Below, in pieces: positions 21,156-33,338 of a stretch of DNA of 64,000 nucleotides. The first letter of the stretch is position 1. Each line of letters starts with the position of its first letter. The DNA comes from Paramarasmius palmivorus (taxonomy: Eukaryota > Basidiomycota > Agaricomycetes > Agaricales > Marasmiaceae). The position numbers and the translations under genes are program-made. The DNA is taken from the NCBI GenBank assembly GCA_037176845.1, contig JAYKXP010000006.1, positions 496,001 to 560,000 on the forward strand, written 5' to 3'. The notes beneath the pieces are model-generated. The model searched no databases, had not been told where the DNA came from, and saw nothing but the letters and a program-made list of their open reading frames with translations.

Positions 21156-24100
21156 CTATCCTGTCTGTTCTTCCACGTCCTCAAGAAAACTCTGAAAATA
21201 CCACGAATCAATTTGGCGTGACGCAATGAGAAAAAATCAGCTTACTCTGTTGAGTGAGATGATCACCGCTAGGTCGTCTTTGTCTCCCCATTTTGTCTCG
21301 CACTTCGCGTAGTGGACCCCTAGTTCCGATGAGGTGATTGTCCTATACTCGTTCCCAAGTTTATTGCTCCAGATCCTCGCATTCAAGATTGGATACTCGA
21401 GAAAAGGGTCTAGGTCTAAATCTGCCGGTAGATGCGGCAGAACTAACAGGTGGACGTTCTTCGCCTCGTCAACGAGAATTGTTTCGATCGTCACCGGTTC
21501 CCCATTCGCGAGCATGACTTGACTATTTCCAACATGTCGATCTCGTGTCGTATAACTGGTGCCTTCGTATCTAATATGGGTTACCGCAACAACCGCCTCT
21601 GGGATCGGCCTTCCAGCTTTCGTGAAAGCAGTCCTGTAGAGGTTATCCACGGGTTGGCCCTTAGCCTCGTCAGGTCTGACCTGTAGAGAGTCCATATCCG
21701 CCATTTCTTCTTCGTCGAACCCAGCGTGATTTGAGTCTCTACCAAAGAAACCGATATCCGTAGTCAGCGTGCCCCTGTCCGATGTTCCTAGGAGCCTCTC
21801 AAAGACCAATCGTGCGCTCTGAATTACAAGGGGAGCTTTTGCTAGGCTGGCTCGAAAGTTGGCCTGCTCTGTGTATCTATAAGCGATTGTTCGTTCGTAT
21901 TCTCCTAGTGCATATTCTTGTGATCAGAGTTGCGATACGCAGATGCTTCAGAACTAACCTTGTCTATAGTTCGTGTTGAGCCTTTGCAGTTGTCCAATCA
22001 TTCGCTCCCAAGGGAAGCACCACCATGAATGAGCAGGGCCAAAAAGTATCATGAATTCATGAAGATGCATTGCCATATGGTGATTAGGATGTGGTCGATA
22101 GAAAGGGAATAGCGTTTGGAGATTCTTCAGATAACGAGTGATAAGACCCTCGTAGTGACGAATACTTGACGAATTGGCGTGTCGAGAGGATGCAATAATC
22201 ACGGCGGACACTAGGTCCATCGTTAAACCGAGCAACTGAACCTTCCGTTGAGAACTGGGGTCTGCCGAGTCCACGGAGGACCAGAGTCGTATTAGAGTGA
22301 GAGGAAGATAAAGTGTTCCGAGTGTTCTCCATTGGTCAGCCTTGAGCTTACCGTGAACTGTCCCTGCAACGGCAGGAACAGACGTGACCCAAGAAGGTGT
22401 AACGGTCTTCTTGATGTCGGCCCATACCTGTTTGGTCTCAGCTTGAGATAGTACAGCACCGTGAATTTCAAGTGGATCAATTGGTTTTGGTTGCTGTTCA
22501 ACCTGCTTGCTACGCTACCTCGCTGGAATCAATCACGAGGTCGTTGAAAAGACAACATAAGCTTACTCACCCACGTCAATAACTTCAAAGACAGATCTGC
22601 TTTCTTCCCCTTGGCGGAAGAATCTACGAAACCTTTCACGAGATATTCAAAAGCATTCTTGTTGTAACGTTTGCTCCATGATTCTGCGAGATCCTTCAAT
22701 GTTTTCTCATCGTTCAAGATCTCCGACATTGGATCTTGAAGCCTGTCAAGCATGGTGTTGACGTGCTTGGCTGAGTTGGAACCGGATGCTGGCTTAGGGT
22801 TGTTTGGGTTTTCTGAAATTGCGGGGAGCTTGCATACGAGTTTCGTAGAGTCTTCCTGGATACGCTCCTCCCTGCGTCTCGCGGCTTGCATTTCCTTTTC
22901 AGAGGGGTTGTAACCAAGTACGTGTCGGAAATGCTGCATGAGCAGGCCGAGATAGAGATTGTGCATTGGATCAACGACAAGCATGTTGGGTAGGTCGAAA
23001 TACGGAAGGCGATAGAACTGGCTCCATCGTACGCCCGAGCGGGCGAAGATGCTTCCCTTGACTGATTCTGATTGAGCGCTGTGATGCCGATTGGCCCAGA
23101 AACGGGTATCTTCAGCAGTCCTCCATTTCCAGGTACCACGTTCGGTGGTGCCCAAGCCTTCACTGGCAAGGGAGCACCAACATCGCGAACAAAAAAAGGT
23201 GTGGCTGCAATCAGCCATTCCAGTCAGCTTGCGGGCTGCACGAAGGTCGCAGACAATGAGGATCAATGCTAATATCACCAATCGTCCGAATGCATGGAGA
23301 GGGGTGGATGAGAAGTAAATCCCTTCCCAGAACATCAACAACTGGTCCACGAGCGGAACGAAGTAGTTGTCTATGTGAGCGATAGGGGGTTCCTGGGGAC
23401 CAGAGATTATCCCGGAAAGGAATAGATTCTCGGGTTTGTAGCGATATTGTGGGGGAATATTCATGCAGGCCAAGACCAAGACGCCAATGGATACTTTCTG
23501 GCCAGATTGCTTGTTTCCGAGTGGGTTGAAGAAGTCGAACCCAAGAGACAACACATAACGAGCGTCGTTATTGCCCTGCCTAGGTTCATGAAACGGTTTC
23601 CGGTCCTTCCAGGTAAACCTTCGGAGGAATTCGCCATGATAAACATCCGACATAGCCTGCACTTCTTCATCGAGCTTGCTCCACTGGGTATCCATAAGCT
23701 TCTCGTAGCCTGGCCGAGAAAGAAGCTCTCCCATCCAGTCTCGAAGGTCAAAATATACGAAGGGCTTTAGTGGAATCAATATCGAGCGCCCACGAATAAC
23801 CTTAGGGCGCAGCACATGGGATTTACATCTCTTCCTCCCAGCAGTTCCTATTCGAGCCCTGCAAACATTGATGTAGGTGATCTTGTTGTTGGCGTCGATC
23901 TGTGGTGCATGCAGATATGAACACGAAGGACAGGCTGCGTACACAGTGGAGGTTCTGCCAAGGTTGAACTGTTTGAGGACGGTTGGGGCGTCTTTTGGAA
24001 ATCGTGCGATGAATTCTTCCCATTGCCGTGGCAGTGGCAGATGAAACATGCCAAATACGTGGCGCAGACACTCTGTAAGGATCAGGGCAACCATTCGTAA

Positions 24101-24930
24101 TAGCCATACCCCACCACGCCTCGGAAAACCCAGTATAAGGATGCTGGCTGCGACCATGTAGGCAGTGAGCTGTATGATGGCGCTGGCGTTGGCTAACGGG
24201 AACCCCATGTGACGTGCTGTTGAAAACGTCAGCTTGGTTTGAAGCTAAGAAGGATTTCGTAGGTACCTGTATCATAGAAAGCATCCGGATCGAATGGTAT
24301 TCTTTCCGAGAGCCGATCTTCAAGGACATCCTTGGCTTCGACCCAGTAAGTTTTGCCGAGAGTTGTCAAAGTGACGCATTCCTCGACTCGACTCGAAGCC
24401 ATATCACACATATGACGAACGTCGGGTCTTTGGAAGTTCCTGCCTAGCCTCCTGCACTTGTGGACGAGAGCTTGGGCGTCTGTCAGCTTTGTTGACCAGA
24501 ACGACACCCTCTGTAACACGTCATCAAGCTGGGGCGAAATGTCCGACTGTGCAGGAATGAAAGACTCGTTTGGGATTGGAGGAAGGGATTGGAGGAGTTG
24601 CGTCGCGATGTCGTAGATCTCTGATAACGACGCGATCACACCTTGAGCCCGAGAACGCGCTTCTGTAGTAGTCAATGCAGACATTGCCTCCGACAACTGC
24701 TCCTCTTCGAGCCTTCGAAGGACTTCCGTTTGAGCCCTCTCCGCTTCTCTGGCACGGGCTATGGTGGTTGTCCGTAGTCGGTAAGTGTTGTCGGCCCTTT
24801 GGTGCTCCCGTAGTACCTGCTTGTTGCATAGTTCTCTTCCGGGAGATCCGTCCTCTAAGCGCTGTTGATTGCAACCTCGCACTACGCAAGTGCATATGAT
24901 CCTTTCTGGGGGCCACACGGAACGTGGCAT
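21156..24930 (-). CDS. Tnp2-type (CACTA/EnSpm-like) transposase
   Basis: Exons 24930-24267, 24216-22571, 22505-21959, 21904-21246 and 21191-21156 join in frame to 1183 residues with no stop or frameshift. The N-terminal ~220 residues have a Cys-containing start (ICTCVVRGC) and coiled coil. The central transposase region shows the fungal Tnp2 pattern: LGFDFFNPLGNKQSGQKVS, NIPPQYRYKPENLFLSGI, ICDLRAARKLTG or near match, and LPYFDLPNMLVVDPMHNLYL. A further conserved block is HEFMILFGPAHSWWCFPWER. It would cut and paste an EnSpm-like element. Length and intactness suggest it could be, or recently was, active. A start at 24981 is also possible. Confidence 0.85.
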
Positions 24931-26144
24931 CGAGGTAAGAATTGGAGAGGAAGGCAGAGAATTTAATTCACTACAACACACTCGTAATCGTAATATATAT
25001 ATTACTCACAGACATTCGGCTTTGTTTCCCTTCGATGCCAATTGTAGCATGCACAATGGTGTGCATACCCGAGTCTGCAGCCATTGTACCCATTTCCGTA
25101 TTAACACTACGTTTCATCATTCATAGCTAGAATCAAATTGGTCAATTTAATAAGTTGTGAAGGAGTGCGTAGAGATACGTACCGCAAATCCATGTCGGAA
25201 CTTCTTCCAGGGACATGGAGGATCATAATCACCTTGCAGCGCTTGCTGGTCCTTCCAATGTACATAAGTACAAATAATGACACGTGTACTGAACCCTGAC
25301 CTCGACATCGGTCACCCGCGTCCTTTTGTCCCACTTCGCTGGCGACGCCCACACTCTCTCATTCTCCATGTTATCCCTCTGTACGGACCTTTTCAGCGAC
25401 ACTGTCGAAGAATGCGAGAGACGAATCGGTGGCTGGCTGTGATTAACGCTGGTAGCTGACCTGTCACATTCGGAGACATCGTGTTGTTGATTCCCGCCCA
25501 GGCCTTAGGTATGGGTATTAACCCCTATTAATCCTCATTATGAGCGTTGCAGGTGCGTGGTGTATCTCTTTATGACTTCTATAGACTGACTTCAATTAGA
25601 ATACTAGGAATAGTATATATGTACTGCTATACGACGTTAGCAATGCATATATTTTCCGCGATCTTCGACCATCCCAGCTTTTCCAGGCGATCATCTTCCA
25701 TGAGAAGTGCCGGCGAATGCCCCTGAAGAAGTATCTTTGCATCAAAATCACGCAGAAGCCGTATCGAATGTCTTCCCGCACTCCTCGACAAGGCCACATA
25801 GATGCTGAAGAGGTTTAAGCTACCGCCAGGGGGTGTAGCGATATCGACTAGACCCGTGCACACGGCCTAGGACAATGGGGGTTAACAAAGGGCGCTAACG
25901 CCACTCCTAAAAGGAAAGATCATACTCGAACTTTTGAACTTTTGAATTACCTGCTATGGACCGTTCCCGATCGGTGCAGGGTTCCGTACTACATGTATAC
26001 AGACAACATTGGTTTCTATATTTGGGGATATCGATACGAAGCTAGTTCTAAACATCCTGAAACTCACTAACATAGCGATTCGATCGTCGTATACTCAGGC
26101 CCGGTGTGTATGATTATGTACAAGATAAGTTTGTGTACGTTGCA
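24931..26144. other. Transposon-derived intergenic stretch
   Basis: Apart from the Helitron remnant at 25627-25863, no gene is seen. AT-rich runs (near 24998) and short unassigned open frames are present. Confidence 0.45.
25627..25863 (-). pseudogene. Helitron PIF1-like helicase, C-terminal fragment
   Basis: A 78-residue frame carries NLFSIYVALSRSAGRHSIRL, then LLRDFDAKIL and EDDRLEKLGW. This is the C-terminal motif region of Helitron-encoded PIF1-like helicases, which are abundant in mushroom genomes. None of the upstream helicase motifs (Walker A/B) is present next to it, so it is a truncated remnant. It lies within 1 kb of the Tnp2 gene. Confidence 0.75.
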
Positions 26145-27846
26145 TTAGTCCAACTCCGAAGGTCGCTTCAAATACCGCGTTAACCATCTCGTATCTCCTA
26201 TGAGCTAGTCAGCGACCGCGAGCGCTTATGAAAGACCCATTACATACCGCCCAAGATATCAACACTATAGAAGTCGGCATCGTAGTGCCTGGTTTCCCCA
26301 GAAATTACTGATGTACTACCACCTTCGTAGACCTCGGGAAAGGTGCAGAACGAGCCCAAATTGAGGTGACATAGGGACCGTAAGCGTTCAGTACTCTTCC
26401 GGATGGCTTTCATGAGCGCTGGACTATAAACCTGACCGGGGGTATCGATAATCAAAACCTCCAAGGACACCAAAAGCGGACAATGGCGGGAGATGAAATG
26501 GTAAGCCCCCCAATCCAGATGTTTCATGCCTCTCGGAAACTGGTCAAGGGGTAATACCGGCTCCGGGCATATAGCGAGTGTTCGTAGTTGCGGCCAGCAT
26601 TTCGTGAGAGCGAGTACTCCGGAAACGCTGATGGAGACTGGGTATATATGATGAAATCGGAAAGACTTCAACTTGGCGCAAGTGGTGAAAGCCCAAAGAT
26701 CTCGCTCAGTGATTAAGTCACTAAGGGGCGGATCCTGCTTGGCTAACACCGTGACCTCGAAACCTTTCCTGTCAGCCGTAAACCCAAGATAAATATCCTC
26801 AAGCAACGAACTCTGTGAGATCACGAGATGTAGGTGCCTGAGAGCGTCGGGCGAGGGTATCTCTGGGGCCATTCTGCCCACGTGAATGGTAATGGCGATC
26901 CTTTTGAGGCACCCGCCGGTAAAGCTCTCGAAAAATCGCATTGCGACGGGTAGAGTGCAGCACGACAGTTCAATCTCTGTTAGGTGCTGCAGGCTGTCTG
27001 GAAGGAGGGTAGCGGGGACGAAGATGTAGTCGGGTGATGGATGGTACGACGCCATTTCCATGACATCCTTTGACGGACCGAAAGCCAGAACTCGGGTCTT
27101 CTGGGACGCTAAGAGGAAATCGAATCCAGGGAGATATGCTGAGCTGGGGAGGCGCAGATACTCCAATTTTGTCATGGATCGGGTGATCTTGTCGTAGACA
27201 GGTATGTCTCGGATACCCTGAAGAGTGATTTCCAGCCTTTTCAAACCTGGGATGCGTTCGGGAATACAGGCAAGAAGATCCGCAAATTCCCTTCTAGAGG
27301 ACAAAGAGCGGTTCGAGCATCGGCTGTCCTGAAAATCGTCCATGATTATCAAGTCCATGATTTGCTGGGCTATGGTACCATGGAGAAACTTCTGCAATCT
27401 CGAGGGATTGACAGGATTGACTAAACGGAAAGAGGTGACCATTGGCAAAAGGACGCCAGTGGATGACGTCCCAGAGCTTAGGATGTCGAAGACACGATCC
27501 AGAGCCATAGGGTCTACGCATCGCTCGTCAAAATCAAGGCGTCGGATGCGAGGTGCATAAGTTCGAGCGAACATGTCGGCGCATTGCTACGGGCTATTTC
27601 AGTTACAGTACGGAGAAAATAGTGCTTATTCACCTTTGTTTCAAAATTACACGTAGCCGCTATGAGACAACTGGGATCACGGACAGTATGCCATTGCTCC
27701 CGGACATAGGTAGAAAACCACAGGGGTGATACCAAAGCGAAATTCCGGTAGCTCAGTTCGGAGGGTTCGCAGAATTGGAAGATAATCAAGACGATTTCGG
27801 GCATGCATAATGCAGGATGTGGTGGGTGAGCTTGTGTCTGGTCCAT
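26145..27846 (-). CDS. F-box/LRR-like protein
   Basis: Exons 27846-27634, 27586-26248 and 26197-26145, 534 residues. The N-terminus has an F-box-like helix region (ALCMPEIVLIIFQFCEPSEL, then YRNFALVSPLWFSTYVREQW). The rest is Leu-rich with irregular repeats (for example GLKRLEITLQGI, QHLTEIELSCCTLPV, CPLLVSLEVLIID). The short last exon closes in frame (TRWLTRYLKRPSELD). Such proteins are a large mushroom family and would act as substrate receptors of SCF ubiquitin ligases; substrates are unknown. A TATA-like box lies about 30 bp upstream. Confidence 0.75.
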
Positions 27847-27876
27847 GTTTGCTAGAATGCCGTTGAGCTCAGCCGG

Positions 27877-27883
27877 TTTTATA
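27877..27883 (-). promoter_or_regulatory. TATA-like box of the F-box gene
   Basis: TATAAAA on the minus strand, about 30 bp before the start codon at 27846. Confidence 0.5.
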
Positions 27884-28344
27884 GAAGCAAGTAAGACAAC
27901 TCATTTGTAGGGCAATCCTTTGAGTGTCATTATAACGATTATTATAACGATTATCTGTAAGTTCAATGCGAAACTCTTGTCCATTATAGAGGGTTGAATG
28001 GTGATCGACAGTTCCCTTTGTCACCATTTTGATTGTGATCTATCGCATCTTGATTGCATCGGTTCCAGTGAGTCTAGTCGCCACCGATGAGCCAACGAAC
28101 GGAGAAGTCGATCATTGGCAAGCATAGGAGAGCCGAAAGAGTCATGAGTGTGGAGACGAATTAAGGAAGGAAGGAAGGAAGGTAACCGGCACGTGGTTAA
28201 GAAAGCCGTTCAGCGCTTGATATAACTCGCTAGTTCTCTCGCGCGATGAATTCATACAGACAACCAATAGAATCGATATTCAATATCATTACACATTTAA
28301 TAGCAGATATACAATCACTATATGGAGTAGGAAAAGAAACATGT
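27884..28344. other. Intergenic with an AAGG microsatellite
   Basis: Contains five AAGG units at 28163-28182. No gene is seen. Confidence 0.6.
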
Positions 28345-28970
28345 TCACTCCATCCCGGAAAACCTCTCGTGAACGGCAACAACTTCTTGCGTCGAGAATT
28401 CCAGATTCCAGTCCAAGACTTCTAGAAACTCTCTTTCAAGGCGATTGATGTCGTGATTGCTGAACCTTCCCGTACATCTTGCCCAGTCACGGTTGAGGAT
28501 GGCACAATCGTTGGTATACTGGCTTTCACGTCAAGGCAGGTAACGCTAGTCGTAGGAATCACTCACTTTATTAGCGAGTACGAGAGATCCTAGTAAAAGC
28601 CTTTCCAGCGTATAACTCTCAATCACGATTTGTAGATGTTCACGAACACGGTCCAAATACACAAGCGCCACCAGGAGCGCTGCGTAGGTCACTCTGGCCC
28701 TGCGTACAACTCGTGTCGCCAACGGTAGCAGTTTGGAACAGCTGACCTGCCGGATAAAAGGTCTGGGACACTTCCGGGACAGTCGAAATTCCGTAACCGC
28801 CGGTTCTGCCGCGTCCCAGACACGATAGACAAAGTGTTCTGTGCAAAGTCGGATCAAATTCTACATAGATGGCTAAAGAGCTCACCGATCTGTTCTGCGC
28901 TGACACGGAGATGGATGAAGTTTTGAATCGAATCAACGAGGAGAGCGCTCGAGCGTGACGAGTTATTCAT
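28345..28970 (-). CDS. Cyclin (PCL-like)
   Basis: Exons 28970-28886, 28838-28567 and 28518-28345, 176 residues. The cyclin box spans most of the protein: LATRVVRRARVTYAALLVAL, then YLDRVREHL, LERLLLGSLVLANK joined to YTNDCAILNRDWARCTG, and INRLEREFLEVLDWNLEF. This matches the short Pho80/PCL-type cyclins of fungi, in which the box is nearly the whole protein. It would bind a Pho85/CDK5-type kinase and set its substrate choice. The first intron was placed so that EQIEHFVYRVW reads through; the ATG at 28970 is the first in frame. Confidence 0.8.
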
Positions 28971-29959
28971 GGAAATGGATACCGAAATCCTGTTGAAGAT
29001 TAAGAAGCTTTATAGGAGGCATACTAGGGCATACTAGCTCAGAGAAAGACTGTAAATTGGATGCATTGCAATTGGTACTGTGGGCATCCCATTGTAATCA
29101 ACCACTGCGACGCTGATTCGGTTTGGACAGACAAAGAAAGGATGACCACGTTGTCCTGCCTCGTATTGCACAACAAAGCTAGGGCAGAGCGCGCATGAAT
29201 ATTCCTTGGTACACGAGTCCTTACCGATCCCCGTCAGTAGACTCGACAACCAAACAGTTGACAAATCGACTCTGGTAAATTGGTGAACAAGTCTTTAGCT
29301 GCAGAGGAATTATTGGGACTCACCAGGAGCGTTCAGTGAACCATCCAGACATGAACCCACTAGGCTAGGCTCAAACCATCATGTAAGGAGGTGGTCAGAG
29401 GTCAGGCCGGTCAGGCTTTAGGGTCCTGGTTTGGTGCCGAATATCACGTACCTCAACGTTCCCACAGAGTCTGATGCGATGATGCTTGATGAATGTTCGC
29501 TTAACGTTTAGTCCTTACACTCAGCTGATGCGGACGGCCTTTCTTTCATGATTTTTGATTTGTTCCTCATTCTCAAAGAAATCGGGTATGTGTGCAGCAG
29601 GATTATCGGATTTGGATAGGAATATGACAGCTGACCATCATTGCTGCAGACTGGAAATTGAACATTCGTACAGCATGAAAGAACGGACGTAGATCATTAC
29701 TACTTGCAGCAAGAGCACAAAAGGAAATAGCTCGCTGAAAGACGACTGTATACCTTTGTTAGAAATGCCCGTAGGAAGGCGTGGCTTGCAATGAGGCGCC
29801 GGTGTTTGTTTCCTGCCAGTTCATTCCTTTATCACCCGATACAGTAGCTGACAGCTTTCATCAGTATAAGTATGGCTCTTCAGAGACTGTCTGCACTACT
29901 GTGCACCCCAACAACTTTGCTCGCATATCCACTACTGAACTCTCAACCTCTCTATAACA
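28971..29959. other. Intergenic, one weak candidate frame
   Basis: A minus-strand frame at 29034-29264 contains CALCPSFVVQYEAG and HPFFVCPNR, loosely like a GRF-type zinc ribbon. No clean start or splice structure could be built (a likely join would give a stop), so it is not called as a gene. The rest shows nothing. Confidence 0.35.
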
Positions 29960-31310
29960 ATGCAGACATTCATCCCAACCTCTGGTGAGTTTTGTTAACC
30001 CACAGACGTCTTTTGATTAACATGTTGATCAATGATCATAGCAGGTTCCGTCAATGACAGGCTGCCTTCGTCTCACATCAACACCCAATCCTTTCTCCTT
30101 CTCCACCCAACTTCTGGTGAGTTTATGTCTGTTGTGATTCCCCGAGTATGCCTGAACTCGACAGCCTCAACTGTTATAGAGCCTTCGCCTTTGAATAAAA
30201 CATACTTGCTGAACCAGGACACATCCTCTCTCATGCAACCGGCAAATATTGCTTATACCTCCGGTGAGTATCATGGTTCGGTGTAGCTCAGGTATCCTGG
30301 TTTGACGCGATCTTCACAGCTCACGACCAGCCCACATCAGTCCTCACCCATCCTCCACACATCCATTCTCCTGTTTCACCACCTGCATCGCATTCCACGC
30401 CAAATCAACATTCTTCTAGGCGAAATCGACGTCAAAACACAACCAATCGTTCGACAAAGAAGGGATCGAAACGCAGAAGAGACTCCTCGCGTCGTACGGC
30501 AAACGCCTACATTCTCTTCCGGAGTCAGTACGTGGAGCAGAATGAGCTCTCGGACCAGATCGTTTACGGGAGCAAAATGTCCGGGATTGCGTGGGGAACC
30601 ATGTCAAAGGCAGAGAAGGAGAAATGGAGGATCAAAGCGCTCGAGTTGAAGCTGGCACGCCAACGCGAGATTCTTTTAGCCCAAGAGAAGCACCTTGAAG
30701 AACGCTGCGCTGTGTATGGGACATTTGGTGGTGGTGGTGACGCAATGGATACGACCGAAATTGGACCAGGTAGCCCACCCACTATTTCTAGCGCTATGGA
30801 TGGAAACAATACGCACGCCCCAGTGCCGGTGTGCACTCCCTCCCTTCCCCAAGATATATTGATATCACACGAAGCCCTTCCGGTCTTGCCAAGCTCCTCT
30901 GTCTCTTCTGCCGATACCTTTCAACCAGATGACTATATGGATGTTCTGAGGCTTATTGAACAGGTATGTCGCGTTCTCAAATGCATTTTCGGCTTGGCTC
31001 ACCTTCTCGAAGACTGACGCTTGGAATCTCGAATCAACCTGGCCACAACAGCCAACCCGGCAAGATATGGATATCTGGGAAAGCAACTCCGCAATGGTGA
31101 ACGTCGGGATTGATGTCCCCGCACAGAATGACTTAATAGGGCAGAATATTGTCATGGATAAGTCGGTATGTTACTCAGACCAAGGATGCCGCACCAGACA
31201 CTAATGGGACTTGAACTTAGGATACGTTCTCTCAAGACGAGATGAATCTTTACATGGATGGATTGAATGAGCTGACGAAGTGGTTCTGGCCCACCGGTAC
31301 TCAAAGCTGA
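29960..31310 (+). CDS. HMG-box transcription factor (MATA-HMG type)
   Basis: Exons 29960-29984, 30045-30116, 30165-30263, 30320-30963, 31052-31165 and 31221-31310, 347 residues. The first three exons end in the same phase (1), each with a TCTG or TCCG/GTGAG junction. The HMG box lies at about residues 115-175: RTANAYILFRSQYVEQNEL, then ISGIAWG-like MSGIAWGTMSKAEKEKWRIK and ALELKLARQ. A basic stretch (KKGSKRRRDSSRR) precedes it. The C-terminal region is Ser/Pro/Asp-rich, as in activation domains. MATA-HMG proteins in mushrooms regulate mating and fruiting genes, but this gene is not next to recognisable mating-type genes, so its target is unknown. Confidence 0.8.
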
Positions 31311-31424
31311 GTTCAATTAAGTGTAGAATTTACTTCGCTGTAATATCTAGCTATGGCAAAGCGGTGCTAAATTCGGCCGCTTGGCGCTTACTTATGTCCG
31401 CACTGGGTAATTTTACATAAATGA

Positions 31425-32598
31425 ATGGCCAGTCACAAGTTACAGTCATCTGAGAGTGTGCAGAGGCTAGCCTCTCGCCCTTCCTCCTTTTCTTACTCAG
31501 ATCCAAATCCATCCGATCCAATTCTTTGTTCCTTTCTTCAGCTTTCGAAGGACGTCACCAAATTCCGCAGACTATGTTCCTTGTTCGTCGCCATGGATGA
31601 TTTTATGTCATTCTGCATCCTTCAGCAAAAATCAAAGCACTGCCCTTCGAAGACTCATCACGCAGCAATATTTTCTCTGGAATTCAAGCCCCCAACGCCA
31701 AGTGTCGCTCTTCTCGTTCAGGATGTATGGACCCGGACGCTCTCAGGGGACAGAAAATCTTGTCCAGTTAGCGAGGTTACAAAAAGATCGGAAGCTGCAT
31801 TGAATGAACTGGTATCGATTGGCGATGTCAAAGAATACCTTGCAATGTTAGTCGCGTCTTTGAACTTGTGTATTGGCGAAGAAGTCCTGGAAACTTTGAA
31901 GTGGTGAGTTGGCTCTCGGGATTAGCTATGCATAACTAACACCTCGGGACTAGGTGGTTATCCGCCTACTCTATGGTTCTAATAGTCGACGAAAGAGCTG
32001 TACGACTTCGGCAACGAATTGGTGCAGGGGAAACTGGCCGTGGTTTTCTGATAGAAGCATGCCGGGACTTGGAACCGGGGGAATACATCTATGAGCTTAG
32101 TGGCTCAACCTCACGCGATGCCAGCAGGCAAAATACCCATCTCTCAGAGATATTTGGTCGGAAGAACTCGTTTTTCTGCAGAAAGACGCCATATCTACTC
32201 GTCGGGCCTATCCGCTTCGTGAATCATGAATGTGTGAATGCAAATGCCGAGGTACGTATTCAGATAGCTCACTTGAAGGCCTTGGCTCAACCGTTCACTT
32301 ACAGTATGTGTATGTCACGAATAGTGGAGGATTTATCATCCAAATCACAAAGCCGGTGCCTCTGGGGCATGAAGTATTAGTCAACTATGGCAAATCGTAC
32401 TTTGATACAGACTGTCCTTGTCCCAGCTGCAAAAGTCGAGAGTCTACCCGAGACATTCCAAAAGCCTCAGTAGGACCAACTCCGTATTCGTATAGGCCCA
32501 AGAAGAACATCGCCGAGGTAGCGCTTAAGCAGAAAGATCGTAGGGAAAGGAGGAAACAGCGTCGAGAAAAAAAGGAAGATAGTGGATTTATTGCTTGA
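31425..32598 (+). CDS. SET-domain protein, probable histone lysine methyltransferase
   Basis: Exons 31425-31903, 31954-32251 and 32305-32598, 356 residues. After an ~160-residue helical N-terminus the SET domain starts with GAGETGRGFLIEACRDLEPG (cofactor-binding G-x-G), then EYIYELSG, then PIRFVNHECVNANAE (the RFxNHxC motif), and GHEVLVNYGKSYF. A post-SET Cys cluster (CPCPSC) and a highly basic tail (RRERRKQRREKKE) follow. The pattern is closest to the SUV4-20 (H4K20) type, from family knowledge rather than a search. Mushrooms carry many such genes; the specificity of this one is unproven. Confidence 0.8.
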
Positions 32599-33338
32599 AA
32601 GGGATGGTTAGCCAACGGTCAGCAACATCTATGTTTTATACAGCGTTCCAGCGTAGATTATAGACTTTGTTGTACTGCGCGCCTAAATCGTCTGACGCCC
32701 GAAATTGGTGACGGCAGTGCTTATCAATCATGTCACTGAACGTACTGAGCGCGAGCAGCGAGTCATGCTCTTACCTCCTACAGTCATCTGCAAAGTCGCG
32801 TCATGGTTGGGCTCTCCTGGTAGTACATATCAGCATCCCGTAAAAATGGACCAGGATAAAGCTTTGTGGGTACTCCTTCCCAAACTCAAGCCCAGTACAC
32901 GTCACCAGCCTTGATCGACTCAAGGACAACGGAGTAGCCTCACCAGACCTCGTGGGATGGAGAATAGAATAGGTCTCAGGTGAGCAAGCCCATATCTCGC
33001 AGCGACAACCAGAAACGTTAAGACCCAGCTCGAAGCATGTACAGATAGCCGGACTATACCTCCCTAAAATCGATCGAACCAGCACTATTATCTCAAACAA
33101 TGGGGCATTACGATTGTAAGGCTGCCAATGGGTTTGATACATGACACCGAGTCACAAAGAAGTGCATTTCAAGGCTTTCAATGGGTCCATTCAACGTGGT
33201 CCAATCAGACGCGCATTCCTTTGTCCTACATCTTCCCGACCCCTTATAAACGGACAAGCACAAATGCATTTCTTTCCATCCCCCCCCAAATCAGTCTCAT
33301 AACCCAGACTTCTTGCTTCAAGCTACCTGCTGTTAAAA
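32599..33338. other. Intergenic
   Basis: No supported gene. A TATA-like TATAAAC lies near 33245, about 95 bp before the WD40 gene start, and probably serves it through a short 5' UTR. The minus frame at 32801-33142 is unrecognised. Confidence 0.45.

Larger units (their letters stand above)
20853..25626 (-). mobile_element. DNA transposon of the Tnp2 type, ends not defined
   Basis: The intact transposase gene marks an element whose borders must lie somewhere between the neighbouring genes. CACTA-like termini and target-site duplications were not located, so these coordinates are an outer bound only. Confidence 0.4.

Noticed and set aside
20853..25130. CACTA-type terminal inverted repeats around the Tnp2 gene
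   Set aside because: Several CACTAC-like strings occur (for example near 24970), but no matching inverted partner was found by eye on the other side.
29034..29264. Possible GRF-like zinc-ribbon gene
   Set aside because: Only one loose motif is present, and the likely splice join creates a stop, so a gene model could not be built.
29960..31310. HMG-box gene as part of a mating-type locus
   Set aside because: No homeodomain pair, pheromone receptor or mitochondrial intermediate peptidase gene is nearby; the domain alone does not show a mating role.
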